Origin: Streptomyces mangrovisoli
GTDB lineage: Bacteria; Actinomycetota; Actinomycetes; Streptomycetales; Streptomycetaceae
NCBI RefSeq assembly: GCF_000974985.2
Contig: NZ_LAVA02000049.1
Coordinates: 22,993 to 86,992, forward strand
Direction: 5' to 3'
Length of the DNA stretch: 64,000 nt
The stretch's first letter is position 1, and each line of letters opens with the position of its first letter. Positions 43,835-54,910 of this stretch are shown here, piece by piece. The position numbers and the translations under genes were made by a program. A model generated the notes under the pieces. It searched no databases and had not been told where the DNA came from. It saw only the letters and a program-made list of their open reading frames with translations.

Positions 43835-44823
43835 CCATCGCCCTGCTGCACACCGCGGACGACCTGCACGCACGCGCGCGTGCGGGTCGCCGCGCCGTCG
43901 TCATGACGATGGGCGCGCTGCACGAGGGGCACGCCACGCTGATCCGCACCGCCCGCGGGATCGCGGGGGCCGACGGCGAGGTCGTCGTCACCGTCTTCGT
44001 CAACCCGCTCCAGTTCGGCGCGGGGGAGGACCTAGACCGCTACCCGCGCACCCTGGAGGCCGACGTCAAGGTCGCCGAGGCGGCCGGGGCCGACGTGGTG
44101 TTCGCGCCCTCCGTGGACGAGGTCTACCCCGGCGGCGACCCTCAGGTGCGGATCTCCGCGGGCCCCATGGGGGAGCGCCTGGAGGGCGCCGTGCGCCCCG
44201 GGCACTTCGACGGGATGCTCACCGTAGTGGGCAAGCTGCTCCACCTCACCCGCCCCGACGCCGCCCTGTTCGGCCAGAAGGACGCCCAGCAGCTCGCCCT
44301 GATTCGGCGCATGGTGCGGGACCTGAACTTCGGCATGGAGATCGTCGGCGTGCCCACGGTGCGCGAGGACGACGGCCTCGCCCTGTCGAGCCGCAACCGC
44401 TACCTCTCCGACCGGGAGCGGCGCACCGCGCTCGCCCTGTCCCAGGCGCTGTTCGCGGGCCGCGACCGGCACGCCGCCCAGGAGGCGCTGCGCGCCCGCG
44501 CGCGTGAGGTGCCCACCTCCCGCGCGCGGGCCGAGGCGCTCAGCGCCATCGGGGAGTCCCGCGCGGCCGCCGATGCCGCCGCGGTGGCCAAGGTCGCCCC
44601 GGGCGGCCCGGCGGGCGTCCTGGCCGCCGCCCGCACCGTCCTCGACGAGGCCGTACGCCTCGATCCGCCGCTGGAACTGGACTACCTGGCGCTGGTCGAC
44701 CCGTCGGACTTCACCGGGGTGACCGAAGACTTCGCCGGCGAGGCCGTCCTCGCCGTCGCCGCCCGGGTCGGGACGACCCGGCTGATCGACAACCTTCCTC
44801 TCACCTTCGGAGCCGCCTCGTGA
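43831..44823 (+). CDS. panC: Pantothenate synthetase
   Basis: This 330-residue enzyme condenses pantoate and beta-alanine with ATP. Signatures are MTMGALHEGHATLI (the HxGH-type ATP site), VFVNPLQFGAGEDLDRYPR, DAALFGQKDAQQLALIRRM and GLALSSRNRYLS. Residues about 215-260 carry an Ala/Arg-rich insertion that lengthens the protein past the usual 280. ATG 43831 overlaps the upstream stop and its own stop overlaps nadB (GTGA). Confidence 0.96.
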   Translation: MTIALLHTADDLHARARAGRRAVVMTMGALHEGHATLIRTARGIAGADGEVVVTVFVNPLQFGAGEDLDRYPRTLEADVKVAEAAGADVVFAPSVDEVYPGGDPQVRISAGPMGERLEGAVRPGHFDGMLTVVGKLLHLTRPDAALFGQKDAQQLALIRRMVRDLNFGMEIVGVPTVREDDGLALSSRNRYLSDRERRTALALSQALFAGRDRHAAQEALRARAREVPTSRARAEALSAIGESRAAADAAAVAKVAPGGPAGVLAAARTVLDEAVRLDPPLELDYLALVDPSDFTGVTEDFAGEAVLAVAARVGTTRLIDNLPLTFGAAS

Positions 44824-46535
44824 CCAGCACAGGCATACGACTGCACGCACCCGCCCCCGGATGGTCGATCTCCGCGGACGTGGTGGTGGTCGGCTCCGGC
44901 GTGGCCGGTCTGACCACGGCCCTGCGCTGCGAGGCGGCCGGTCTGAACACGGTCGTCGTCACCAAGGCCCGCCTCGACGACGGTTCGACCCGCTGGGCGC
45001 AGGGCGGCATCGCCGCGGCCCTGGGCGAGGGCGACACGCCCGAGCAGCACCTGGACGACACGCTGGTCGCCGGCGTGGGCCTGTGCGACGAGGAGTCCGT
45101 GCGGATCCTGGTCACCGAGGGCCCCGGCGCCGTCCACCGGCTGATCTCCACGGGCGCCCACTTCGACACCGACGACGAGGGCGACATCGAGCTGACCCGC
45201 GAGGGCGGCCACCACCGGCGCCGTATCGCGCACGCGGGCGGGGACGCGACCGGCGCGGAGATCTCCCGCGCGCTCGTCGAGGCCGTCCGCGCGCGGGGCC
45301 TCCGCACGATCGAGAACGCGCTCGTCCTGGACCTGCTGACGGACGCCGACGGGCGGACCGCCGGGGTGAGCCTGCACGTCATGGGCGAGGGCCAGCACGA
45401 CGGCGTGGGCGCCGTGCACGCCCCCGCGGTGGTCCTCGCGACCGGCGGCATGGGCCAGGTGTTCTCGGCGACGACGAACCCGTCCGTGTCCACCGGCGAC
45501 GGCGTGGCGCTCGCCCTGCGCGCGGGCGCGGAGGTCTCCGACCTGGAGTTCGTGCAGTTCCACCCGACGGTGCTGTTCCTCGGCGCGGACGCGGAGGGCC
45601 AGCAGCCGCTCGTCTCCGAGGCCGTGCGCGGCGAGGGCGCCCATCTCGTCGACGCCGACGGGGTGCGGTTCATGGTGGGCCAGCACGAGCTGGCCGAGCT
45701 CGCGCCGCGCGACATCGTCGCCAAGGGCATCACGCGGCGGATGCAGGAGCAGGACGCCGAGCACATGTTCCTCGACGCCCGGCACTTCGGCGCCGAGATG
45801 TGGGAGCACCGCTTCCCGACGATCCTGGCCGCCTGCCGGGCGCACGGCATCGACCCGGTGCACGAGCCCATCCCGATCGCCCCGGCGGCCCACTACGCCT
45901 CCGGCGGCGTGCGCACCGACTCCCGCGGCCGTACGACCGTCCCCGGCCTGTACGCGTGCGGCGAGGTCGCCTGCACCGGCGTGCACGGCGCGAACCGGCT
46001 CGCCTCCAACTCGCTCCTCGAAGGCCTCGTCTACGCCGAGCGCATCTCCGCCGACATCGCGGCGCGCCACGCCGCGGACGGCCTGCACGCGCGCGTGCCC
46101 GCGCCCGTGGAGCACCCCGAGAAGCCCGCGTATCCGCTGCTCGCCCCGGAGACCCGGTTCGCGATCCAGCGGATCATGACCCGTGGCGCGGGCGTCCTCA
46201 GGTCGGCCGGGTCCCTCGCCCAGGCCGCCGACGCGCTCCAGCAGCTGCACACCGACGCGCGGGGCGCCCTGGAGGAGAACGGCAAGACGGCCGAGCCCGG
46301 CGTCGACACCTGGGAGGCCACCAACCTCCTGTGCGTGGCCCGCGTCCTGGTCGCCGCCGCCCTGCGCCGCGAGGAGACCCGCGGCTGCCACTGGCGCGAG
46401 GACCACCCCGAGCGCGACGACGCCGCCTGGCGCCGCCACATCGTCGTACGGCTGAATCCGGACCGCGCGCTGGCCGTCGCCACGACGGACACCGCAGACT
46501 TCCCCCCTACCCTCACCCAGTCCCAGGAGCAGTGA
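44820..46535 (+). CDS. nadB: L-aspartate oxidase
   Basis: This 571-residue flavoprotein oxidises L-aspartate to iminoaspartate in NAD synthesis. Visible are the FAD loop VVVGSGVAGLTTALR, RWAQGGIAAAL, the catalytic region EFVQFHPTVLF, and HYASGGVRTDSRGRT and CTGVHGANRLASNSLLEG. The quinolinate synthase gene nadA is not in the window. It overlaps panC by 4 nt and precedes nadC by 4 nt. Confidence 0.96.
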   Translation: MTSTGIRLHAPAPGWSISADVVVVGSGVAGLTTALRCEAAGLNTVVVTKARLDDGSTRWAQGGIAAALGEGDTPEQHLDDTLVAGVGLCDEESVRILVTEGPGAVHRLISTGAHFDTDDEGDIELTREGGHHRRRIAHAGGDATGAEISRALVEAVRARGLRTIENALVLDLLTDADGRTAGVSLHVMGEGQHDGVGAVHAPAVVLATGGMGQVFSATTNPSVSTGDGVALALRAGAEVSDLEFVQFHPTVLFLGADAEGQQPLVSEAVRGEGAHLVDADGVRFMVGQHELAELAPRDIVAKGITRRMQEQDAEHMFLDARHFGAEMWEHRFPTILAACRAHGIDPVHEPIPIAPAAHYASGGVRTDSRGRTTVPGLYACGEVACTGVHGANRLASNSLLEGLVYAERISADIAARHAADGLHARVPAPVEHPEKPAYPLLAPETRFAIQRIMTRGAGVLRSAGSLAQAADALQQLHTDARGALEENGKTAEPGVDTWEATNLLCVARVLVAAALRREETRGCHWREDHPERDDAAWRRHIVVRLNPDRALAVATTDTADFPPTLTQSQEQ

Positions 46536-46539
46536 ACAA

Positions 46540-47517
46540 GTGAGCACCCCCGACCTTCCCCTCGCCTCGAACGGTGGCTGCGGCGACGGCTGTGCCTGCG
46601 GTGCCGGGGCCGACGAGGAGTACCTGGAGTGCGGGCTCGACCCCGCGCTCGCCCAGCTCCTGGCCGACGCCGGCCTCGACCCCGTCGAGGTCGAGGACAT
46701 CGCCAACGTGGCGATCCAGGAGGACCTCGACCACGGCGTCGACGTGACGACCGTCGCCACCATCCCCGAGGACGCGGTGGCCACCGGCGACTTCACCGCC
46801 CGTGAGGACGGCGTCGCGGCGGGCCTCAGGGTCGCCGAGGCCGTGCTCTCCGTGGTGTGCACCGACGAGTTCGAGGTCGAGCGGCACGTGGAGGACGGCG
46901 ACCGGGTGGAGGCCGGGCAGAAGCTGCTGTCGGTCACCACGCGCACCCGCGACCTGCTCACCGCCGAGCGCAGCGCGCTGAACATCCTGTGCCGTCTCTC
47001 CGGCATCGCGACCGCCACGCGCGCGTGGGCGGACGTGCTGGAGGGCAGCAAGGCCGAGGTGCGCGACACGCGCAAGACGACCCCGGGGCTGCGCGCCCTG
47101 GAGAAGTTCGCGGTCCGCTGCGGCGGCGGCGTCAACCACCGCATGTCGCTGTCGGACGCGGCCCTGGTGAAGGACAACCACGTGGTGGCCGCCGGCGGCG
47201 TCGCCGAGGCGTTCACGGCCGTACGGGACGCGTTCCCGGAGCTGCCCATCGAGGTCGAGGTCGACACGCTGCACCAGCTGCGCGAGGTCGTCGACGCGGG
47301 CGCCGACCTGATCCTGCTCGACAACTTCACCCCGAGCGAGTGCGCGGAGGCCGTGGGCATCGTCGACGGGCGCGCGCTCCTGGAGGCGTCGGGCCGGCTG
47401 ACGCTGGAGAACGCCAAGGCGTACGCCGACACCGGTGTCGACTTCCTCGCCGTGGGCGCGCTGACCCACTCCTCGCCGATCCTGGACATCGGCCTGGACC
47501 TGCGCGAAGCGGAGTAG
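46540..47517 (+). CDS. nadC: Nicotinate-nucleotide pyrophosphorylase
   Basis: This 325-residue enzyme makes nicotinate mononucleotide from quinolinate and PRPP. Core signatures: EDLDHGVDVTT, RSALNILCRLSGIATAT, RDTRKTTPGLRALEKFAVRCGGG and VEVEVDTL. About 35 residues precede the usual start and contain CGDGCACG, a four-Cys cluster that could bind metal (inference). It lies 4 nt after nadB. Confidence 0.95.
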   Translation: MSTPDLPLASNGGCGDGCACGAGADEEYLECGLDPALAQLLADAGLDPVEVEDIANVAIQEDLDHGVDVTTVATIPEDAVATGDFTAREDGVAAGLRVAEAVLSVVCTDEFEVERHVEDGDRVEAGQKLLSVTTRTRDLLTAERSALNILCRLSGIATATRAWADVLEGSKAEVRDTRKTTPGLRALEKFAVRCGGGVNHRMSLSDAALVKDNHVVAAGGVAEAFTAVRDAFPELPIEVEVDTLHQLREVVDAGADLILLDNFTPSECAEAVGIVDGRALLEASGRLTLENAKAYADTGVDFLAVGALTHSSPILDIGLDLREAE

Positions 47518-47522
47518 GCGCG

Positions 47523-48320
47523 ATGCTCCTCACGATCGACGTCGGCAACACGCACACCGTCCTCGGCCTCTTCGACGGCGAGGAGATCGTCGAGCACTGG
47601 CGCATCTCCACCGACGCCCGCCGCACGGCCGACGAGCTCGCGGTGCTGCTCCAGGGGCTCATGGGCATGCACCCCCTGCTGGGGGAGGAGCTCGGCGACG
47701 GCATCGACGGCATCGCCATCTGCGCGACCGTGCCGTCGGTGCTGCACGAGCTGCGCGAGGTCACGCGGCGCTACTACGGCGACGTGCCCGCCGTCCTGGT
47801 GGAGCCCGGTGTGAAGACGGGCGTGCCGATCCTCACGGACAACCCCAAGGAGGTCGGCGCGGACCGCATCATCAACGCGGTCGCCGCGGTCGAGCTCTAC
47901 GGCGGTCCGGCGATCGTGGTGGACTTCGGCACCGCGACGACGTTCGACGCCGTCAGCGCGCGCGGGGAGTACGTCGGCGGGGTGATCGCGCCCGGCATCG
48001 AGATCTCGGTGGAGGCGCTCGGCGTGCGGGGCGCGCAGCTGCGCAAGATCGAGGTGGCGCGGCCGCGCAGCGTGATCGGCAAGAACACGGTCGAGGCCAT
48101 GCAGGCGGGCATCGTGTTCGGCTTCGCCGGGCAGGTCGACGGCGTGGTCGGCCGGATGGCCCGGGAACTGGCCGACGACCCGGACGACGTGACGGTGATC
48201 GCGACGGGCGGTCTGGCGCCGATGGTGCTGGGCGAGTCGTCGGTGATCGACGAGCACGAGCCGTGGCTGACGCTGATCGGCCTGCGGTTGGTCTACGAGC
48301 GCAACGTCTCGAGGATGTGA
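47523..48320 (+). CDS. coaX: Type III pantothenate kinase
   Basis: This 265-residue ASKHA kinase phosphorylates pantothenate, the first CoA step. Motifs are the phosphate loop DVGNTHTVLGLF, the GADRIINAVA segment, VVDFGTATTFDAV with the catalytic Asp, and GGVIAPGIEIS. It ends the panC-nadB-nadC-coaX run, 5 nt after nadC. A GC hairpin with a bulge follows the stop (48320-48339), a likely terminator. Confidence 0.95.
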   Translation: MLLTIDVGNTHTVLGLFDGEEIVEHWRISTDARRTADELAVLLQGLMGMHPLLGEELGDGIDGIAICATVPSVLHELREVTRRYYGDVPAVLVEPGVKTGVPILTDNPKEVGADRIINAVAAVELYGGPAIVVDFGTATTFDAVSARGEYVGGVIAPGIEISVEALGVRGAQLRKIEVARPRSVIGKNTVEAMQAGIVFGFAGQVDGVVGRMARELADDPDDVTVIATGGLAPMVLGESSVIDEHEPWLTLIGLRLVYERNVSRM

Positions 48321-48487
48321 GCGAGGGGGCCCCTCTCGCCGGGTCCGGGCGCATCGCCGGGTGCGGGCGCGCCGGTCTCCCGCCCGCCACCCGGCGGAGC
48401 GGCTCCGCGCAGCTCCAGGTGGGTGGGTTCCGCGCCGCGCCAAGATCGTTAGGTCGGTTTTGTCTGATTAGCGCGTATCGTCGCCGC

Positions 48488-49204
48488 ATGCCCACGCCAT
48501 ACGGATCCCGCGGCGGCATGGCGTTCGGCGTGGAGGAGCTGCGTGTGCTCCGCCGTGCCCTCGCCCTTGCCCTCCACCCCGAACCCGCCTCGGCCGAGGA
48601 CGTCCAGGACTGTCGCAGGCTCGCCGAGTCGCTCGACGAGGCGATGCGCGAGGGCGCCCGGCTGCGCGCCTTCCTTGTGGCGGACCTCGCTCGCTACCGC
48701 GCCGCCCTGCCCGGCACCGCCGCCGGCTACTTCGCGCTCCTGGAGGAGACCCTCGCGTCCGGGTACCGGCCCGTCCCCGACGACCTCGCCGCGCTCCGCG
48801 CGCTGCGCGGGAACCCGGTCGCCGCCGGGCTGCTCGCGCGCTGCCAGGTCATGGCCGAGGAGGACGTGCGCGGCCGTCTCGCGCGCGGACAGCGCAGCCG
48901 TGGCCTTCCGGGCGCGCCGGCCGTTCCCGCCTCCCGTACGCGCCTTCTGGCGCTCCCGGGCGGCCGGGAGCCCGTGCCGGCCGAGTCGGTCCCCGCCGAG
49001 CCGGACGCGCGGGTGTCCGCGGCCGGACCCGCCCGCGACCCGGAGGAGCGGCCCGCCCCGAAGCCCGGGGAGCGCCCGGCCGAACGGCCCGCCCCGCCGT
49101 CCCCGCAGCCGGCGCAGCCGTCCCGGCCCGTCCCGACCCCGGGCGAGGTGTTCCCGCGCCGCAGACCCGGCTCACCGCCCTCGCAGCGGCTGGCCGCGGG
49201 CTGA
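48488..49204 (+). CDS. Conserved actinobacterial protein with Pro-rich tail
   Basis: This 238-residue protein has a helical N-terminal half (FGVEELRVLRRALALALHPE, CRRLAESLDEAMREGARLRAFLVADLARYRAALP) and a Pro/Arg/Glu-rich C-terminal half. I recognise no enzymatic motif. ATG 48488 has TATCGT ending 6 nt upstream and no ribosome site, so the mRNA may be leaderless. It follows coaX by 167 bp. Confidence 0.7.
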   Translation: MPTPYGSRGGMAFGVEELRVLRRALALALHPEPASAEDVQDCRRLAESLDEAMREGARLRAFLVADLARYRAALPGTAAGYFALLEETLASGYRPVPDDLAALRALRGNPVAAGLLARCQVMAEEDVRGRLARGQRSRGLPGAPAVPASRTRLLALPGGREPVPAESVPAEPDARVSAAGPARDPEERPAPKPGERPAERPAPPSPQPAQPSRPVPTPGEVFPRRRPGSPPSQRLAAG

Positions 49205-49265
49205 CCCGCCACGCCCGTCCCGACCCCGGCCCCGCCCGCGGTTGCCCCGTGGCTACCCTGGACGC

Positions 49266-49442
49266 ATGGACTACGTCTCCGCGCTCGTGCCCCCGGTCGT
49301 CATGGCCGTGTTCTTCATCGGTGTGATCCGGGTGATCGTGAAGACCCAGGGCGGGGCCGCCAAGGCCAAGGAGGACGCGGCCGTGGACGCCGCCCTCGCG
49401 CGCGCGGAGGCCGCCCGGCAGCCCGCGGCCCCGGACGCCTGA
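49266..49442 (+). CDS. Small conserved single-span membrane protein
   Basis: This 58-residue protein has one hydrophobic segment (ALVPPVVMAVFFIGVIRVIV) followed by a charged, Ala-rich cytoplasmic tail. ATG 49266 has no ribosome site; TACCCT ends 6 nt upstream. Its small size and predicted topology suggest a membrane partner or stress protein, but the function is unknown. Confidence 0.75.
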   Translation: MDYVSALVPPVVMAVFFIGVIRVIVKTQGGAAKAKEDAAVDAALARAEAARQPAAPDA

Positions 49443-49589
49443 GCACCGGACGGTCGTACTCGGGGCGCCTGGACAACCGGGCGCTCGAACCCCGGACGGC
49501 TGAACACGGGGCGCCCGACGAGCATCGGCCGCCCCTGTCTTCGTATCTGAAGCCGTCGCGCCCCCTCGTGGGCGTACGGCCGCGCCCCC

Positions 49590-49643
49590 GGCGCACGGCT
49601 CCGCGCGGACGCCCTCCGCGTACCCGGGCCGTGCGCCCTTTTT
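49590..49643 (+). terminator. Terminator after the small membrane protein gene
   Basis: GGCGCACGGC (49590-49599) pairs with GCCGTGCGCC (49628-49637), enclosing a GC-rich loop that can fold further. CTTTTT follows directly. It lies before the BlaI-type gene. Confidence 0.7.
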
Positions 49644-49720
49644 GTTCCTTTCGCGGCTGTAGTGCCCGTCCGCCACGTCATAGGCAAGATCTCCAAGATC
49701 TCCCACTATTGTTCTGAGCT

Positions 49721-50143
49721 GTGCCTCGCCCATTGGGAGAACTCGAAGACGCGGTCATGACGCGGGTGTGGAAGTGGAACCGCCCGGTGACCGTTCGGGA
49801 AGTCCTGGAAGACCTTCAGCAGGAACGGTCCATCGCCTACACCACGGTGATGACCGTTTTGGACAATCTCCATCAGAAGGGCTGGGTCCGCCGTGAGGCG
49901 GAAGGCCGGGCCTATCGCTATGAGGCGGTCTCGACTCGCGCCGCCTACGCGGCGGCACTCATGAACGACGCCTGGTCCCAGAGCGACAACCCCGCGGCCG
50001 CTCTCGTCGCCTTCTTCGGGATGATGAGCGACGAACAGCGCCGCGCCCTCAGTGACGCCGTTCGCATGGTCCAGGGACCGGAAACCCGGGAACCGGCGGA
50101 ACCGGAGAACCCCGGCTCCCCGGTGGACGACAGCGGGCGATAG
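49721..50143 (+). CDS. BlaI/MecI/CopY-family regulator
   Basis: This 140-residue winged-helix repressor has the BlaI pattern: PLGELEDAVMTRVWKWNRPVTV at the start, AYTTVMTVLDNLHQKGWV as recognition helix, and a C-terminal dimerisation helix. BlaI-type repressors often respond to a membrane sensor-protease, but no such gene is adjacent. GTG 49721 lacks a ribosome site. Two direct AAGATCTCC repeats lie 12-36 nt upstream of it. Confidence 0.88.
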   Translation: MPRPLGELEDAVMTRVWKWNRPVTVREVLEDLQQERSIAYTTVMTVLDNLHQKGWVRREAEGRAYRYEAVSTRAAYAAALMNDAWSQSDNPAAALVAFFGMMSDEQRRALSDAVRMVQGPETREPAEPENPGSPVDDSGR

Positions 50144-50152
50144 CGTCCGCTC

Positions 50153-50686
50153 ATGTCAGCGATGCACCCCGAAGTCACCGCAAAAGCCATCACGGTCCGC
50201 CGTGCCCGGACCAGCGATGTCCCCGCCGTGCGGAGCCTCCTCGACGCCTACGTCCGCGAGCGCATCCTGCTCGACAAAGCCACGGTGACGCTTTACGAGG
50301 ACATCCAGGAGTTCTGGGTCGCGGAACGTGACGACAACGCCGAGGTGGTCGGCTGCGGCGCACTGCACGTGATGTGGGAAGACCTCGCGGAAGTCCGCAC
50401 TCTCGCCATCCAGCCGGGTCTGAAGGGCGCCGGCGTCGGCCACCGGGTGCTGGAGAAGTTGCTGGACACCGCGCGCTGGCTCGGTGTTCGCCGGGTTTTC
50501 TGCCTGACCTTCGAAGTCGAGTTCTTCGGCAGGCACGGCTTCGTCGAGATCGGCGAGACACCCGTGGACACCGACGTCTACGCGGAGCTGATGCGTTCCT
50601 ATGACGAGGGCGTCGCGGAGTTCCTCGGTCTCGAACGAGTGAAACCGAACACCTTGGGCAACAGCCGGATGCTTCTGCATCTGTGA
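50153..50686 (+). CDS. Amino-acid N-acetyltransferase
   Basis: This 177-residue GNAT protein has the short N-acetylglutamate synthase pattern: VRRARTSDVPAVRSLLDAYVRERILLDK, EVRTLAIQPGLKGAGVGHRVLEKLL (acetyl-CoA loop), and CLTFEVEFFGRHGFVEIGETPVD. It probably makes N-acetylglutamate or a related acyl amino acid for arginine synthesis. ATG 50153 has TAGCGT ending 6 nt upstream; that -10 overlaps the stop codon of the gene before it, so leaderless initiation is likely. Confidence 0.88.
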   Translation: MSAMHPEVTAKAITVRRARTSDVPAVRSLLDAYVRERILLDKATVTLYEDIQEFWVAERDDNAEVVGCGALHVMWEDLAEVRTLAIQPGLKGAGVGHRVLEKLLDTARWLGVRRVFCLTFEVEFFGRHGFVEIGETPVDTDVYAELMRSYDEGVAEFLGLERVKPNTLGNSRMLLHL

Positions 50687-50829
50687 TCTCCCGGACGATC
50701 CGGTATTCCACGCCGCCCTGCCCAGGTTCCCTATGTCCGAAACGCGCATGTTTCCGGTCCTGAGCAGTCCCTGAGCCTCTGCCAGGGGTTTGTGTTTTTC
50801 CAGCAAAAGCGGTTTGCTTTCCGACGTAG

Positions 50830-50841
50830 TGCAGTACTGCA
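50830..50841. promoter_or_regulatory. 12-bp palindrome upstream of lsr2
   Basis: TGCAGTACTGCA is a perfect palindrome 73 nt before the lsr2 start, next to ATATAAC, the most AT-rich stretch of the gap. A regulatory site for lsr2 is plausible; I see no known consensus. Confidence 0.45.
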
Positions 50842-50913
50842 TATAACAGGGGGCGGTGAAACGGCGGACGCCGCGGACCCCCGGTCCTGAAGTGATGAAT
50901 GAAAGGAAATCCG

Positions 50914-51258
50914 GTGGCACAGAAGGTTCAGGTCCTTCTTGTCGACGACCTCGACGGCGGCGAGGCGGACGAGACCGTCACGTTCGCGCTGGACGGCAAG
51001 ACGTACGAGATCGATCTCACGACTTCCAATGCGGACAAGCTGCGCGGCCTTCTCGACCCCTATGTCAAGGGTGGTCGTCGCACCGGTGCGGGACGCTCTT
51101 CGGGCGGCCGTGGAAAGGCGCGCCCCGCTTCCGGCGTCAGTGGCAACCAGCTCACCGCGCAGATCCGCGCCTGGGCAAAGGAGAACGGCCACGAGGTCAA
51201 TGACCGCGGCCGCGTTCCCGCGAAAATTCGCGAGGCCTACGAGAAGGCCAACGGCTGA
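50914..51258 (+). CDS. lsr2: Lsr2 nucleoid-associated protein
   Basis: This 114-residue xenogeneic silencer binds AT-rich DNA and bridges it. Visible are the N-terminal oligomerisation domain (QKVQVLLVDDLDGGEADETVTFALDG), a basic Gly/Arg linker and the DNA-binding end with the AT-hook-like RGR (VNDRGRVPAKIREAYEKANG). GTG 50914 has AAAGGAAA upstream. Its last 22 nt overlap the end of the convergent gene. Confidence 0.96.
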   Translation: MAQKVQVLLVDDLDGGEADETVTFALDGKTYEIDLTTSNADKLRGLLDPYVKGGRRTGAGRSSGGRGKARPASGVSGNQLTAQIRAWAKENGHEVNDRGRVPAKIREAYEKANG

Positions 51259-51842
51259 GCCTGCGTGACGGCCGGCGGGCCGCCGTGCGGGCGCCGCAGC
51301 AGGATCCGGTGGCACTGTGTCGCCACCGTGTCCACCAGCCGTACGAGATCGGGGGCGCCTTCGCCGCCCCCCAGCGCCGACAGTGTCGGCAGCGAGGGTT
51401 CGACCTCGCGTCCCGGCCCGGGGGGCCGCAGCCAGACGGCGGCCCCCTGCACGGAAGCCGTCCGCCAGGGCGACGGCGCGTCGATGTGCCCGCCCGCGCC
51501 CAGCGCCACGAGGTCGAGACCCGCGGCCAGCGGACCCCACTCCAGCCAGTCCAGGACCCCCGGCAGCTCCTCCGCGCTGCCCGCGGCCACCAGGAAGCGC
51601 ATCCGGCCGCCCTGTAGCGCCACCGGAGAGCCGGGGCCCAGATGCCTGAGCGCAGGGCCGCCCGCCCGCGCCGGCACCTCCAGCACGTCGAACCGGGCCC
51701 CCGTGACCAGCCGCGGCAGCGAGCCCGGCGCCGGACCGGGGGCGGTCGCCCACCCCAGCCTCTTCTCGTACCAGTCGCGGACCGCGGACGGGTCGATCGC
51801 GCGCCTGGGCTGGGGCACCGCCAGCGGGGTCATGCCAACCAT
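51237..51842 (-). CDS. Conserved actinobacterial protein (SCO3374-like)
   Basis: This protein of about 201 residues has no signal peptide or membrane segment. It contains a repeated DWYEKRLGW and GVLDWLEWGPLAAGLDLVALG pattern, known to me only as a Streptomyces-specific conserved family next to lsr2 and clpC; the biochemical role is unknown. ATG 51842 or ATG 51833 is the start. Its stop codon lies inside the last codons of lsr2 (22-nt tail-to-tail overlap). Confidence 0.75.
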   Translation of the reverse strand: MVGMTPLAVPQPRRAIDPSAVRDWYEKRLGWATAPGPAPGSLPRLVTGARFDVLEVPARAGGPALRHLGPGSPVALQGGRMRFLVAAGSAEELPGVLDWLEWGPLAAGLDLVALGAGGHIDAPSPWRTASVQGAAVWLRPPGPGREVEPSLPTLSALGGGEGAPDLVRLVDTVATQCHRILLRRPHGGPPAVTQAQPLAFS

Positions 51843-52054
51843 GCCAAGTGCAACCCCCGAGGACCCCCGCAAGTTACGCTGAGTGCCGGGAAGATCGCCC
51901 GCAGTGTATGTCCGGGGGGCGTGCGGGGGCGTGGGGAGGCGCAAGGTTGTTCGCCCGTAGCGGAGGGAACGGGCGCGCACGGCATGGAGTGTCAGTCCGT
52001 ACGGGTAAGACATCCCTAGTGGGAGGGGGCGACACGCAGGAAAGGCCGTCTCAC

Positions 52055-52068
52055 GTTCGCCATCGGCG
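52055..52068 (+). promoter_or_regulatory. Candidate ClgR binding site upstream of clpC
   Basis: GTTCGC-CATCG-GCG matches the GTTCGC-N5-GCG motif that I remember for ClgR, the Streptomyces activator of clp and lon genes. It lies 217 nt before clpC in the 442-bp gap 51843-52284, which otherwise shows no gene. Confidence 0.55.
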
Positions 52069-52234
52069 TACTGATGGTGGGGGTAACTGTCTGGCCTGCG
52101 GGAACATCGTCTCGCACCATCGGGTTGGAGCAGATGTCGGCGTTCGGGGTCAGGAGGCAGTGCTGGTTCTCGGTCCGGTGTCGGCAGTTGGAATGAGCGG
52201 TCCCCGCTTGCGGGACTAAGCTGCGGAAGGACAG

Positions 52235-52253
52235 GGAGGGGAAGTTCCCCTCC
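52235..52253 (+). promoter_or_regulatory. Hairpin in the clpC leader
   Basis: GGAGGGGAA, one G, and TTCCCCTCC form a perfect inverted repeat 32 nt upstream of the clpC start. It may be an operator or a leader hairpin. The start itself has a weak ribosome site, GAGGAG 13 nt upstream. Confidence 0.45.
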
Positions 52254-52284
52254 ACTGCCTGACCGCTCTGAGGAGCGATTAACG

Positions 52285-54810
<2,526 letters not shown>

Positions 54811-54832
54811 GCCTCACGGCCCCCGGGCCGAC

Positions 54833-54871
54833 CGAGAGGGGCCGGTGCTGCGACAGCACCGGCCCCTCTCG
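54833..54871 (+). terminator. Terminator after clpC
   Basis: Perfect 18-bp arms (CGAGAGGGGCCGGTGCTG and its complement) flank the loop CGA, 22 bp after the clpC stop. There is no T tract, which is usual in Streptomyces. Confidence 0.85.
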
Positions 54872-54910
54872 CGTGCCCGCGGCGCCCGCCGGCGCCCGTG
54901 GCGCGGCCGG

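Noticed and set aside
44682..48443. A 1253-codon minus-strand open frame opposite the cofactor operon
   Set aside because: It is antisense to panC, nadB, nadC and coaX, which have clear motifs and starts.
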